A stretch of 64,000 nucleotides of DNA from Pontixanthobacter rizhaonensis. GTDB taxonomy: Bacteria > Pseudomonadota > Alphaproteobacteria > Sphingomonadales > Sphingomonadaceae. The translations under genes were made by a program, and so were the position numbers. The notes below the pieces were generated by a model. It did not search any database. It saw nothing but the letters and a program-made list of their open reading frames with translations, and was not told where the DNA came from. Below are positions 34,552-42,762 of this stretch, in pieces. The stretch lies in contig NZ_JABCRE010000003.1 of NCBI RefSeq assembly GCF_012972675.1, positions 124,001 to 188,000 of the forward strand, in the 5' to 3' direction. The stretch's first letter is position 1. Every line of letters begins with the position of its first letter.

Positions 34552-35241
34552 ATGGGAATATTCAGTCGCACTCGTGATATTATCGCCGCCAACTTCAACG
34601 ATATGCTGGACAATGCCGATGACCCGGCAAAAATGATCCGCATGATCATCCTCGAAATGGAGGAGACTTTGGTGGAGGTACGCGCCAGCGCGGCCCGCAC
34701 GATTGCTGATCAAAAAGAAATGCATCGCCACACGGTCAAGCTGGACCGCTTGCAAGCCGATTGGGGCGAAAAAGCCCAACTGGCATTGTCAAAGGATCGC
34801 GAAGATCTGGCGCGCGCCGCCTTGGTCGAAAAGAAAAAAGCTGCCGATATGGCGGAGCAATTGACCGCTGAAATCACCGTTCTTGATGATGCACTGCGAG
34901 CGTATGAGAAGGACATCGACAAGCTGCAAAACCGCCTGCGGGAAGCGCGCAGCCGCCAGACAGCCATTTCGGCCCGTTTGGAAAGCGCCGAAAACCGCGT
35001 GAAGCTGCGCACTTTGATGAGCACGGAACGCACGGACGAGGCACTGTCGCGCTTCGACCAGCTCGATCGCCGTGTCGATTACGCAGAAGGCCGCGCCGAG
35101 GCGTTGTCATTGTCAGACGGTAACCAGAAACCGTCTCTGTCGGACGAAATCGCCGCATTGGAAGGCGCCGATAAAGTCGACGAAGAATTGGAAGCCATGA
35201 AAGCCGCGCTCGGCAAGAGCAGCGCAGAGAAGAAGGACTAA
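34552..35241 (+). CDS. pspA: Phage shock protein A (PspA/IM30 family)
   Basis: From the ATG at 34552, behind ACGGAG, the product is 229 residues and begins MGIFSRTRDIIAANFNDMLD, the normal PspA start with its amphipathic helix. The rest is a long helical coiled coil: PAKMIRMIILEMEETLVEVR, RLQADWGEKAQLAL, AYEKDIDKLQNRLREARSRQ and a final KVDEELEAMKAALG. PspA coats stressed inner membrane and inhibits PspF. An upstream in-frame start at 34288 is discussed separately. It is followed by pspB after four bases. Confidence 0.95.
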   Translation: MGIFSRTRDIIAANFNDMLDNADDPAKMIRMIILEMEETLVEVRASAARTIADQKEMHRHTVKLDRLQADWGEKAQLALSKDREDLARAALVEKKKAADMAEQLTAEITVLDDALRAYEKDIDKLQNRLREARSRQTAISARLESAENRVKLRTLMSTERTDEALSRFDQLDRRVDYAEGRAEALSLSDGNQKPSLSDEIAALEGADKVDEELEAMKAALGKSSAEKKD

Positions 35242-35245
35242 GACC

Positions 35246-35551
35246 ATGGATTGGGGTAGCGAAATCATTGTTATACCGGCGATTTTCATCGGTCTGCCGT
35301 GGCTGATCATGCATTATATGACCAAGTGGAAAACAGCCGGCACCATTACAAATGATGACGAGCAATTGCTTGATGAGCTGTATCATCTTGCCAAGCGCCT
35401 TGATGACCGGATGGACACAGTTGAACGGCTCGTTTCCAATGATCACGCGGACTTCAAACCAGCGCGCATTCTGCATGATCAGGAGAAAGACAATCAGCAA
35501 CTGCGCGAATTGGACCGGTTGCTAGCAGAGAAGAAAGAGGGACGGTTATGA
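35246..35551 (+). CDS. pspB: Phage shock protein B
   Basis: The 101-residue protein has one N-terminal membrane helix (about residues 5-25, ending LPWLIMHYMTKWK). A coiled coil follows (DDEQLLDELYHLAKRLDDRM) with DTVERLVSNDHADFK, matching PspB, where ALEEILDAEHPNW takes this place. It is about 27 residues longer than E. coli PspB, with a charged tail. In enterobacteria PspB and PspC sense envelope stress and release PspA from PspF. It overlaps pspC by four bases. Confidence 0.88.
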   Translation: MDWGSEIIVIPAIFIGLPWLIMHYMTKWKTAGTITNDDEQLLDELYHLAKRLDDRMDTVERLVSNDHADFKPARILHDQEKDNQQLRELDRLLAEKKEGRL

Positions 35552-35925
35552 CCAGCGAACGGACAACTCTATATCGCGACAAGCAAAATGCGAAGCTGAT
35601 GGGCGTATGTTCGGGCATTGCCGATTATACCGGGGTGAACTCGCTCTGGATCCGGCTCGGCTTTCTGGCCTTGTTGTTCACTGTCGCTCCGATCTTACTG
35701 CCCGCCTATTTCATCGCAGGCATGCTGCTGAACAAAAAGCCGCCGCATCTTTATGTGGACCAGCAGGAGCAAAAATACTGGCAGCGTGTGCGCCAAAGCC
35801 CGACCCGCACAGCGCGGGAAATCCGCAGCCAGATGCGCGATATTGATCGCCGCTTGGCCGATGTCGAAACATTCTACGTATCCAGCAATCCGCGTCTGAA
35901 CGCAGAGATTGAACGGCTACGCTAA
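35548..35925 (+). CDS. pspC: Phage shock protein C
   Basis: The 125-residue protein begins TTLYRDKQNAKLMGVCSGIA, the PspC domain start, with GVNSLWIRLGFLALLF and a second hydrophobic stretch. These form the re-entrant or membrane part. The C-terminal third is a polar helix, QSPTRTAREIRSQMRDIDRR then LADVETFYVSSNPRLNAEIERLR. The end has the same form (ADVExxx...EIERLR) as the five small proteins that follow. It starts inside the pspB stop. Confidence 0.93.
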   Translation: MTSERTTLYRDKQNAKLMGVCSGIADYTGVNSLWIRLGFLALLFTVAPILLPAYFIAGMLLNKKPPHLYVDQQEQKYWQRVRQSPTRTAREIRSQMRDIDRRLADVETFYVSSNPRLNAEIERLR

Positions 35926-35949
35926 ACACAAATACCGAGGGGAATACTC

Positions 35950-36255
35950 ATGGACTTAGGCATTCTTGTACCGCTTGCGCCCTTCATCATGGTGCTTGGC
36001 ATCATCTGGTTGGTCAACAACCGGAAACTCGAAGAGAAGCGCATTTCCGCGACCGCCGAGGCTAGCAGCGAGAAAGCAGCGCAATATGCCAGTCAGGTTA
36101 CGCAGCTGGAAGACCGGGTTGCCGTGCTTGAGCGTATTGTGACCGACCGCGGATACGATGTTGCGACCCAGATCGAAGCTCTGCGCGACACCCGCGAAGT
36201 CGAAGCCCAAGACAGCGGCACGCCGCTCAATATCAAAAGCGGGGAGCGCGCATAA
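35950..36255 (+). CDS. PspB-like membrane/coiled-coil protein 1
   Basis: The 101-residue protein has one N-terminal helix (LGILVPLAPFIMVLGIIWLV), then a charged helix rich in Glu, Ala and Lys. The shared block VTQLEDRVAVLERIVTDRGY runs on into DVATQIEALRDTRE. The tail reads GTPLNIKSGERA. It resembles PspB in plan and in the LERIV region but is a separate gene. GAGGGGAA lies before the ATG. It follows pspC by 24 bases and overlaps the next gene by one base. Confidence 0.72.
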   Translation: MDLGILVPLAPFIMVLGIIWLVNNRKLEEKRISATAEASSEKAAQYASQVTQLEDRVAVLERIVTDRGYDVATQIEALRDTREVEAQDSGTPLNIKSGERA

Positions 36256-36602
36256 TGGATTGGGGCGGACCGGGATTTGTCATCCTTATCATCGCGCTCA
36301 GTACAGGCGGATGGCTGATCAATAACTGGATCAGAGCCAAGCACGGCTATGAGCTGGAAGACGAATGGGGCGGCAAAACCAAGCCGCGCGATACCGGCGA
36401 AATCAAAGAGCTGCGGGCTCAGAACGCGGAACTCGTCCAATTGCTGAAAGAGCAAGGCAAACGGATGGAAACGCTGGAGCGGATTGTGACCGATAAGGGT
36501 TACCGCTTGAATGAAGAGATAGAGGCACTGCGCGATCTGCCATCAACCAACACGGCAGATAACGGCGTACCGCTGAATATGAGCAAGAAGGAAAAAATCT
36601 AA
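36255..36602 (+). CDS. PspB-like membrane/coiled-coil protein 2
   Basis: The 115-residue protein has an N-terminal helix (GFVILIIALSTGGWLINNWI). KHGYELEDEWGGKTKP comes next, then a coiled coil (IKELRAQNAELVQLLKEQGK) and the block RMETLERIVTDKGYRLNEEI-EALRDL. The tail GVPLNMSKKEKI parallels that of protein 1. The KHGYxLExxWGxxxKP phrase is shared only with protein 3, so these two are the closest pair. Start and stop overlap the neighbours as TAATG, indicating coupled translation. Confidence 0.72.
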   Translation: MDWGGPGFVILIIALSTGGWLINNWIRAKHGYELEDEWGGKTKPRDTGEIKELRAQNAELVQLLKEQGKRMETLERIVTDKGYRLNEEIEALRDLPSTNTADNGVPLNMSKKEKI

Positions 36603-36979
36603 TGCAAGCCGAAACCATTATTCCGCATCTGCCGTGGATCATCGGTGCCGGTTTAGCGATCGGCGGAGCTGGCGTATTTGGCTGGATCCATACAACCCGC
36701 TTGAAGATTAAGCATGGCTACCCGCTCGAAGGAATGTGGGGCCAATCGCTGAAACCCAGCACCGATGGTCAAACCGCGCAGCGCGTGACGTTATTGACCC
36801 AGGAAAATGCGGAACTGCGGGCAGAGCTCGGTTCGATCAAGGACCGCTTGGCCAACGTAGAAAAAATCGTCACCGACAGCAGCTATTCCGTCAGCAATGA
36901 AATCGAACGCCTTCGCGATGAGCGCGGCACCGAAGCGGGTACACCGCTGACCCAGCGCCAAACAGAAGGGCACGCCTGA
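36602..36979 (+). CDS. PspB-like membrane/coiled-coil protein 3
   Basis: The 125-residue protein has an N-terminal helix (PWIIGAGLAIGGAGVFGWI), KHGYPLEGMWGQSLKP, then the coiled coil LLTQENAELRAELGSIKD and the block RLANVEKIVTDSSYSVSNEI-ERLRDE. The tail GTPLTQRQTEGHA matches the GTPLN tails of proteins 1 and 2. It overlaps protein 2 (TAATG) and protein 4 (TGATG) by one base. Function is unknown; a role in membrane stress sensing is inferred from the operon. Confidence 0.72.
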   Translation: MQAETIIPHLPWIIGAGLAIGGAGVFGWIHTTRLKIKHGYPLEGMWGQSLKPSTDGQTAQRVTLLTQENAELRAELGSIKDRLANVEKIVTDSSYSVSNEIERLRDERGTEAGTPLTQRQTEGHA

Positions 36980-37266
36980 TGCATCCGCTGACCATCATTT
37001 TCAGCTTCATTGTGATCGCATCGATCATTGTATTCGGCTTCACAGCTTTGATGCAGAAGCGCCAACTTGCCTATAAAGAACGCAAAGATGCTCTTGACCG
37101 CGAAGCCGCCATGAAAATGGAAGGTGATAGTGACGCCCAGCGCGAGGTTCTCGAACTGCGTGAGCGGATCAAGGTTCTGGAACGCATCGCAACCGATGCC
37201 AATTCGACGGAAAGCCTCGAACTCAAAGCGATTTCAGCGGAAATCGAGAAATTACGCGACAAGTAA
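36979..37266 (+). CDS. PspB-like membrane/coiled-coil protein 4
   Basis: The 95-residue protein has a helix near the N-terminus (IIFSFIVIASIIVFGFTALM). A charged region (QKRQLAYKERKDALDREAAM) and the block REVLELRERIKVLERIATDA follow, with an EIEKLRDK end. It lacks the GTPL tail. The plan is the same as for its neighbours but shorter. It overlaps protein 3 by one base. A 41-base gap separates it from protein 5. Confidence 0.7.
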   Translation: MHPLTIIFSFIVIASIIVFGFTALMQKRQLAYKERKDALDREAAMKMEGDSDAQREVLELRERIKVLERIATDANSTESLELKAISAEIEKLRDK

Positions 37267-37307
37267 CCAGCAGCTGCCGACAGGCCCGCCGCAGGAGGGA
37301 GTATGAC

Positions 37308-37547
37308 ATGACCGAACAGATCATTATTTCCAGCGCCACAATCATTGGCATGACAATTGTCGCCTTGATCGCGTTGCGCGGCTGGCAAGGGTGGTTGGCC
37401 CTGAAGGAGCGCGAGCTTGACCGTGCACGCAATGCAGAGCCTGCGATGCAGGAAGGCTCCCCCCAGGGTGCAGCCCGGATCGAAATCGCTGACTTGAAAG
37501 AACGTATCAGAAAATTGGAAGCCATCGCCAGCGGGGTGGATTTGTAG
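37308..37547 (+). CDS. PspB-like membrane/coiled-coil protein 5
   Basis: The 79-residue protein is the shortest of the series: an N-terminal helix (IIISSATIIGMTIVALIAL), WQGWLALKERELDRARNAE, and IEIADLKERIRKLEAIASGVDL at the end. It keeps the L-ERI-LE-IA core but lacks the EIExLRD part. A strong AGGAGGGAG site precedes the ATG. It ends the array; the sufE gene starts 24 bases later. Confidence 0.68.
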   Translation: MTEQIIISSATIIGMTIVALIALRGWQGWLALKERELDRARNAEPAMQEGSPQGAARIEIADLKERIRKLEAIASGVDL

Positions 37548-37571
37548 GCGCGAGCCCCTACATGGGCCGCT

Positions 37572-37979
37572 ATGCGCACACTTGATGACATTCGCGAAGA
37601 GTATGAGTTCCTTGAAGGCGACGAACGGTATCGCCTGCTCATAGAATTGGGCCGAGAGCTGGATGAAATGCCCGATGCGTTGAAAACCGACGCGACACTG
37701 GTTCGCGGATGTTCGGCCAGCGTATGGGTATATCCCACTGAAGACGGCGGCACCCTGCACTTTCTGGCAGACAGCAATGCCGCGATTACCAAAGGGATCG
37801 TCTCACTGGTTATCTCCGCTGTCCAAGATCAAAAGGCTGCCGATATTGCCGCGATGGATGTGCCCGCCGCGCTGGAGCCATTTGATCTGAAGAACCAACT
37901 CAGTTCCAACCGGACCCAAGGCATCCCCAATATGATTGCGCTGGTTCAAGAGCACGCAACGCGCATTGCGAGCGCGTAA
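37572..37979 (+). CDS. sufE: SufE family cysteine desulfurase sulfur acceptor
   Basis: The 135-residue protein begins DDIREEYEFLEGDERYRLLIELGR. It carries LVRGCSASVWVYP, with the active cysteine that accepts persulfide from SufS, and ends near GIPNMIALVQEHA. It serves iron-sulfur cluster assembly. The other suf genes are not in the window. It lies 24 bases after the small-protein array and three bases before a DUF454 gene; a functional link to the Psp genes is not implied. Confidence 0.92.
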   Translation: MRTLDDIREEYEFLEGDERYRLLIELGRELDEMPDALKTDATLVRGCSASVWVYPTEDGGTLHFLADSNAAITKGIVSLVISAVQDQKAADIAAMDVPAALEPFDLKNQLSSNRTQGIPNMIALVQEHATRIASA

Positions 37980-37982
37980 ACT

Positions 37983-38330
37983 ATGCGGCCGATCTATCTT
38001 ACGATCGGCATAATAGCGGTCATTTGCGGGGCGATTGGTGCGGTTTTGCCGCTGATGCCAACAGTGCCCTTCTTGATCCTTGCCGCGTTCTGCTTTGCCA
38101 AAAGCAATCCCGCGTGGGAGAAAAAGATACTCGACCATCCGCATTGGGGCCCGCAATTGATGGATTGGCGCGAACGCCGCGCGATTTCACGCCGGTCTAA
38201 AGTGATGGCAATCGGGGCGATGGCGGTTGGCGCAGTGTTCACCTATTTCACGCTGGGCCCGCCATGGGTCTATGTGTCGCTCGGCATCCTGACGATCAGC
38301 GGCAGCTGGATCGCGACTCGCAACGAATAG
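37983..38330 (+). CDS. DUF454 (YbaN-like) inner-membrane protein
   Basis: The 115-residue protein has helices at about residues 4-30 and 75-110 and the DUF454 phrases GAIGAVLPLMPTVPFLILAAFCFAKSNP (given here in full as GAVLPLMPTVPFLILAAFCF) and HPHWGPQLMDWRERRAI. The function is unknown. It starts three bases after sufE and is probably cotranscribed with it. Confidence 0.85.
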   Translation: MRPIYLTIGIIAVICGAIGAVLPLMPTVPFLILAAFCFAKSNPAWEKKILDHPHWGPQLMDWRERRAISRRSKVMAIGAMAVGAVFTYFTLGPPWVYVSLGILTISGSWIATRNE

Positions 38331-38407
38331 AATATGTTTCTCGGAACAACGGCATCGGCGCTTCATTGGTTGGGTATACCATGAACAAATACGTCTGAGA
38401 CTTTATT

Positions 38408-38569
38408 ATGATGTCCATTATTATTCTGATCGCCACGATTCTTCTGCCGCCGTTGGGCGTGGCTCTTAAACACGGGATTAGCCGTGACTTTGTCATTAAT
38501 TTGATTCTGACCATTATCCTTTTCGTTCCCGGCTTGATCCACGGAATTTATGTGAATTACCTGAGATAG
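38408..38569 (+). CDS. Pmp3/YqaE (UPF0057) family proteolipid
   Basis: This 53-residue protein reads MMSIIILIATILLPPLGVAL, a short loop (KHGISRDF), a second helix (VINLILTIILFVPGLIHGIY) and VNYLR. The two helices and the LPPLGVAL and PGLIHGIYV phrases are the Pmp3/YqaE signature. Yeast Pmp3 affects plasma-membrane potential; bacterial members respond to envelope or osmotic stress. It stands alone, 77 bases after the DUF454 gene and convergent with crtZ. It is easily missed because of its size. Confidence 0.85.
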   Translation: MMSIIILIATILLPPLGVALKHGISRDFVINLILTIILFVPGLIHGIYVNYLR

Positions 38570-38647
38570 CCGCAGACTGTTGTTGCAACGCAGGCTTCCG
38601 GCCAAGGCGGATTGACGATCCTTGGACCGCGGCATTGGCAAGATGGC

Positions 38648-39148
38648 TTAAGCCCCGGCGCTATCGCGGACCACCGCAATACCAGCCTCGCGCTGCTGCT
38701 TTAGCTCGGCTTTCAACTTGGCCGGATCGCGCGCAAATACGAACCCAAAGCTGACCCCGCCTTCTTTGCCGATTGTTGCATGATGCAGCTTGTGTGCCTG
38801 CACCAGCCGCTTTGCATAGCCGCGCTTTGGCACATATTTCCAATAGCGTTGATGGACCAAACCATCATGCACCAAGGTGTAAATCAGCCCGTAAACCGTG
38901 ATCCCGAAGGCCGTCCACCACAGGGCGGCCGAGTAATGATATCCGGCCAAGAACATGAAAAATACGATGGTGCCAAACACCACAGCAAACAGATCGTTCT
39001 TCTCGAACCGGTTGTCATGCGGCTCGTGATGGTCGCGGTGCCAGCCCCAGCCCCAGCCATGCATGATGTATTTATGCGCCCACCACGCGAACAGTTCCAT
39101 TCCGACTACGGAAGCGACAATAATCCCGATAATCTCCAGCACACTCAT
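38648..39148 (-). CDS. crtZ: Beta-carotene hydroxylase CrtZ
   Basis: From the ATG at 39148 the product is 166 residues. It has membrane helices and the histidine motifs of non-heme diiron hydroxylases: HKYIMHGWGWGWHRDHHEPH near residue 25, LVHDGLVHQRYW near 95, and AHKLHHATIGK near 118. It adds 3-hydroxyl groups to beta rings. The start overlaps the crtW stop by four bases, so the two are coexpressed. Together they can convert beta-carotene to astaxanthin-type pigments. An in-frame start at 39202 lies inside crtW. Confidence 0.93.
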   Translation of the reverse strand: MSVLEIIGIIVASVVGMELFAWWAHKYIMHGWGWGWHRDHHEPHDNRFEKNDLFAVVFGTIVFFMFLAGYHYSAALWWTAFGITVYGLIYTLVHDGLVHQRYWKYVPKRGYAKRLVQAHKLHHATIGKEGGVSFGFVFARDPAKLKAELKQQREAGIAVVRDSAGA

Positions 39149-39906
39149 GCCGAATGCCCCTTGTTCAAAGCCTTGCGCCGTTCTTTCGGCAATCCCCACC
39201 AAGGCGTATCTGGCCGGCAGTGATGTTCGTGATGATACCCGAAATGGAAACAGCTCAACAGGCTGGCCAGCGAACCAAAACCTTCGCTGCGGGCATTATG
39301 CCGGTCGGGAAATTCAGAACCATTGTGATGATGCGGACGATATGTTCCGAAGTAGAAAAGCTGCACCGATGACGCAATGGCAGGCGCCCCATAAAGCAGC
39401 ACGATTTTCGTGACGGGCACATCCAGAACCAGCCAGTATATCGTCACCACGCTGGATACTAACAGGATGGAACTCAGCCCAAAATACCGCCTCAGAAACG
39501 TCTGATACCACGGCCAAAAAGCGGTGGGATTGTTCTCGTCAAAATCCGGATCACCTGCCTTTCCGGCCAATTTATGGTGATCGAAATGTGCATCGCGCAT
39601 TTTCCGCCAAGAAAACCCCGCATAAATGAATAACAAGCTTGCGCCGATGGCAGAATTGGTCCGCTTTGCCCCAGGGATCAATGAGCCGTGCATGGCATCA
39701 TGGCTGATGATGAACAGCCCAACAGACAACCAGCATTGCACCACTGCCATTACCACAGCCACAGGCAAGCTGACCCATGTGAGATCGAAGGCAAACATCG
39801 CAAACAGATGAATTGCCAGCCACGCACCAACAATCGCTACGGCCAGCGTCAGACCAATTGCTGCCTGCATGATCCGTGAAGAGCCAGAGAATGCGCGTGT
39901 CGCCAT
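39145..39906 (-). CDS. crtW: Beta-carotene ketolase CrtW
   Basis: The 253-residue membrane protein has the three histidine boxes of the desaturase/ketolase family: ISHDAMHGSLIPG, MRDAHFDHHKLAG and FHFGYHHEHHCRPD. The CrtW phrases LFYFGTYRPHHHNGSEFPDRHNAR (seen as FYFGTYRPH and FPDRHNAR) and GDPDFDENNP are also present. It adds 4-keto groups to beta rings. The ATG at 39906 is chosen; a GTG is three bases upstream, and neither has a clear ribosome site. No other crt genes lie nearby. Confidence 0.92.
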   Translation of the reverse strand: MATRAFSGSSRIMQAAIGLTLAVAIVGAWLAIHLFAMFAFDLTWVSLPVAVVMAVVQCWLSVGLFIISHDAMHGSLIPGAKRTNSAIGASLLFIYAGFSWRKMRDAHFDHHKLAGKAGDPDFDENNPTAFWPWYQTFLRRYFGLSSILLVSSVVTIYWLVLDVPVTKIVLLYGAPAIASSVQLFYFGTYRPHHHNGSEFPDRHNARSEGFGSLASLLSCFHFGYHHEHHCRPDTPWWGLPKERRKALNKGHSA

Positions 39907-40012
39907 CACTCAGCTATAATACAGATCGGCGCAGCTGCAACGCAAACTGAGTTGCGTTCTTTGCCATCATCCGTGCCAATCGCTGAATATACGATCCAAT
40001 CAGAGCCGGATA

Positions 40013-40414
40013 TCAACGCTCTTTCGGGAAGAAAATTTTGGCAATTTCCTCTCCTATGCGCGCCGGGCGCAGCGTTTCTGCATCAATGCAGCACCAGCTC
40101 GACTGGATTTCAGCGAGCACTTCTTCACCCCGCAATACAACCGTGTGGTAGAATGCTCTTGCGCCTTTCGTGCTTTCCAAAACTGTCCGCGCCATCACAT
40201 CATCATTCAGAAATGCCGGTTTGCGATAGGTAATCTCGTGCTTGAGCGCGACCCAAGCCCGGCTGGCTACGGCATCTGCCGGGGCAATATTGCGCCAGTG
40301 GGACAAGACCGCGTCCTGCACCCAGCCCAAATAGCGGGCATTATTGACGTGCCCCATAAAATCGATGTCGCTGGGGACGATGGTGATCGGGAAAGTGTAT
40401 GGCGCTGCTGACAT
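40013..40414 (-). CDS. Acyl-CoA thioesterase (4HBT/YbgC-like hotdog)
   Basis: The 133-residue hotdog protein has the 4HBT layout: PSDIDFMGHVNNARYLGWVQDAV, with the DxxxHVNN active-site region near residue 18, and HEITYRKPAFLNDDVMARTVL in the middle. It should hydrolyse an acyl-CoA; the substrate is unknown. It stands alone and is divergent from leuC, with 101 bases between. Confidence 0.85.
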   Translation of the reverse strand: MSAAPYTFPITIVPSDIDFMGHVNNARYLGWVQDAVLSHWRNIAPADAVASRAWVALKHEITYRKPAFLNDDVMARTVLESTKGARAFYHTVVLRGEEVLAEIQSSWCCIDAETLRPARIGEEIAKIFFPKER

Positions 40415-40515
40415 GGATGTTAATTACGCACACAAAGCTTTCTATACCATGACACAAATTTGATAAGCCGCAGATCACTTGCCACTGTTGCCAATTGGCC
40501 GCTAATCCTGCCGGT

Positions 40516-41949
40516 ATGACAAGCAAACCAAGCACTTTATACGAGAAAATCTGGGACGCCCATGTGGTGGAGACCCGGGATGATGGCACCAGCTTGATTT
40601 TCATTGATCGCCACTTGGTTCATGAAGTCACCAGCCCGCAGGCATTTGAGGCATTACGGCTTGCCGGCCGACCTGTGCGCCGCCCCGATCTGACGCTGGC
40701 AGTGCCGGATCACAATTTGCCGACCACACCGCGGCTCAACCCGGACGGCACGCGCATTCCCATCGCAGACCCGCAAAGCGCGGCACAATTGGAGGCGCTT
40801 GAAAATAACGCACCAGCATTCGGTATCCGCTACATCGATGCATCGGCTGCGGAACAGGGCATCGTCCATGTTGTCGGGCCGGAGCAGGGTTTCTCCCTGC
40901 CTGGTTCAACGATCGTCTGCGGCGATTCCCACACAGCAGCGCATGGCGGTGTTGGCGCGCTCGCATTCGGGATTGGCACTAGCGAAGTAGAACACGTTCT
41001 CGCCACACAGACATTGCTGCTCAAACGATCGAAAACGATGGAGGTCCGCGTTACCGGAACCTTGGGGCCGGGCGTTACATCCAAGGATCTGATTCTGCAC
41101 ATTGTCGGGGTTGTTGGCACTGCAGGCGGAACCGGCCATGTGATCGAATATCGCGGCGAAGTGTTCGAGAATATGAGCGTTGAGAGCCGCCTGACTGTGT
41201 GCAATATGTCGATCGAGGCTGGCGCACGAGCGGGTTTGATCGCACCGGACGAAACGACTTTCGCTTATCTGAAAGGGCGCCCTCTTTCACCGAGCGGTGA
41301 AAATTGGGACAAGGCCGTTGCATGGTGGAAAACCCTGCAAACCGATGACGGTGCCGTGTTCGACAAGACCGTCCATATTGACGCGGCCGATGTCGAACCA
41401 ACGATCACTTGGGGAACCAGCCCGGAAGACACCGCCCCTATCGGCGGCAATGTGCCCGACCCCGCCAGTTTCGCGGACCCGACAAAGCAGGAAGCCGCTG
41501 CCAAGAGCCTGGAATATATGGGCTTGGCACCGGGCCAGAAACTGTCAGAAGTTGAAGTGCAAAACATCTTCATCGGCAGCTGCACCAACAGCCGAATAGA
41601 AGATTTGCGTGCGGCGGCAGAGGTTTTGCGTGGCCGCAAAAAGGCCGCCAATGTGAAATGGGCCATCGTCGTCCCCGGATCGGGTCTGGTAAAGATGCAG
41701 GCGGAAGAAGAAGGGCTAGATATCGTCTTCAAAGATGCCGGTCTGGAATGGCGCGAACCGGGCTGCTCCGCCTGTCTGGGTATGAACCCCGATAAAGTCC
41801 CGCCGGGTGAACGCTGTGCTTCCACCAGCAACCGCAATTTCGTTGGCCGCCAAGGCCCCGGGGCTCGCACGCATTTGATGAGCCCGGCAATGGCAGCGGC
41901 AGCTACAGTTACTGGCCGCCTGACAGATGTTCGCGAATTGGTGAAATAG
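40516..41949 (+). CDS. leuC: 3-isopropylmalate dehydratase large subunit
   Basis: From the ATG at 40516 the protein has 477 residues. It has [11 protein letters not shown] at the start, [21 protein letters not shown], and the three cysteines of the 4Fe-4S cluster: one in FIGSCTNSR and two in [11 protein letters not shown]. With LeuD it isomerises 2-isopropylmalate in leucine synthesis. A TTG 21 bases upstream is the longer option. leuA and leuB are not in the window. A 54-codon gene separates it from leuD. Confidence 0.97.
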   Translation: MTSKPSTLYEKIWDAHVVETRDDGTSLIFIDRHLVHEVTSPQAFEALRLAGRPVRRPDLTLAVPDHNLPTTPRLNPDGTRIPIADPQSAAQLEALENNAPAFGIRYIDASAAEQGIVHVVGPEQGFSLPGSTIVCGDSHTAAHGGVGALAFGIGTSEVEHVLATQTLLLKRSKTMEVRVTGTLGPGVTSKDLILHIVGVVGTAGGTGHVIEYRGEVFENMSVESRLTVCNMSIEAGARAGLIAPDETTFAYLKGRPLSPSGENWDKAVAWWKTLQTDDGAVFDKTVHIDAADVEPTITWGTSPEDTAPIGGNVPDPASFADPTKQEAAAKSLEYMGLAPGQKLSEVEVQNIFIGSCTNSRIEDLRAAAEVLRGRKKAANVKWAIVVPGSGLVKMQAEEEGLDIVFKDAGLEWREPGCSACLGMNPDKVPPGERCASTSNRNFVGRQGPGARTHLMSPAMAAAATVTGRLTDVRELVK

Positions 41950-41995
41950 ACCAATTACCCTTGCTACTCCGTCGAACCGGGACCATTAAAAGTCT

Positions 41996-42160
41996 ATGAC
42001 AAAGAAACTCCCCGAAACGCTTGGCGGCAAAGCCGCCGTTGCTGGCGCAGCCATAGGGTCTGCGGCCATTGCTGCCGCCCTGCTCTACGCATCCAACCGT
42101 AAGAAAAAGAAGTCCGCAGAACCGCAAGTTCCCAGCGGCGAACCACCGGAAACCGACTAA
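41996..42160 (+). CDS. 54-residue single-pass membrane protein between leuC and leuD
   Basis: The short gene encodes [20 protein letters not shown], an alanine-rich helix ([12 protein letters not shown]), a basic stretch (SNRKKKKS) and an acidic, proline-rich tail (PSGEPPETD). It is likely one membrane helix with the basic side in the cytoplasm. Its stop overlaps the leuD start (TAATG), so leuD translation probably depends on it. I do not recognise the family. No strong ribosome site is seen before its ATG. Confidence 0.6.
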   Translation: MTKKLPETLGGKAAVAGAAIGSAAIAAALLYASNRKKKKSAEPQVPSGEPPETD

Positions 42161-42762
42161 TGGACGCTGTCAGCACTGTTCAAGGGCGCGCGATCCCATT
42201 TGGCGCGAAGAACGTTGATACAGATGTGATCATTCCTGCAGCATGGCTGAAGACAATCAGCCGTGAGGGTCTGGGCAAAGGCGCGTTTGAAACGATCAGG
42301 TCAAATCCCGATAATATCTTTGACAGCGCAGAATTCTCCGGCGCTCCGATCCTGATTGCGGGTGACAATTTCGGCTGCGGATCAAGCCGTGAACACGCTG
42401 CTTGGGCGCTGCTCGATCTGGGGATTAAGGCGGTCATCGCGCCGAGTTTCTCAGACATTTTTGCCGGTAATGCGTTTAAGAACGGTATCGTCACTGTCGA
42501 ATTACCGCAGGAACAGATTGATCGGTTGATGGAAGTTGCGGCGACCGATCCGGTAACAATCGATTTGGAAAACCAAACCGTCACCACCCCGTTTCAGGAC
42601 CGTTTCACATTTGAAATGGACCCGTTTCGCAAACGCTGCCTGAGCGAAGGCCTTGACGAAGTAGGGCTGACACTCACACGCGATCAATCGATCACAGAAT
42701 ATGAGAAGCGACAGGCAGACACTTTGCCTTGGCTCGCACAGGGAACAGGAAAAGCCGCATGA
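42160..42762 (+). CDS. leuD: 3-isopropylmalate dehydratase small subunit
   Basis: The 200-residue protein has the LeuD features [38 protein letters not shown], and [20 protein letters not shown]. It forms the swivel domain that partners LeuC. It starts within the stop of the small membrane gene and overlaps the quinone oxidoreductase gene by four bases. Confidence 0.97.
   Translation: MDAVSTVQGRAIPFGAKNVDTDVIIPAAWLKTISREGLGKGAFETIRSNPDNIFDSAEFSGAPILIAGDNFGCGSSREHAAWALLDLGIKAVIAPSFSDIFAGNAFKNGIVTVELPQEQIDRLMEVAATDPVTIDLENQTVTTPFQDRFTFEMDPFRKRCLSEGLDEVGLTLTRDQSITEYEKRQADTLPWLAQGTGKAA

Noticed and set aside
33418-35241. A single 607-codon frame covering part of pspF (antisense) and pspA.
   Set aside because: The first part is antisense to pspF; the real PspA start is at 34552, or at most 34288.
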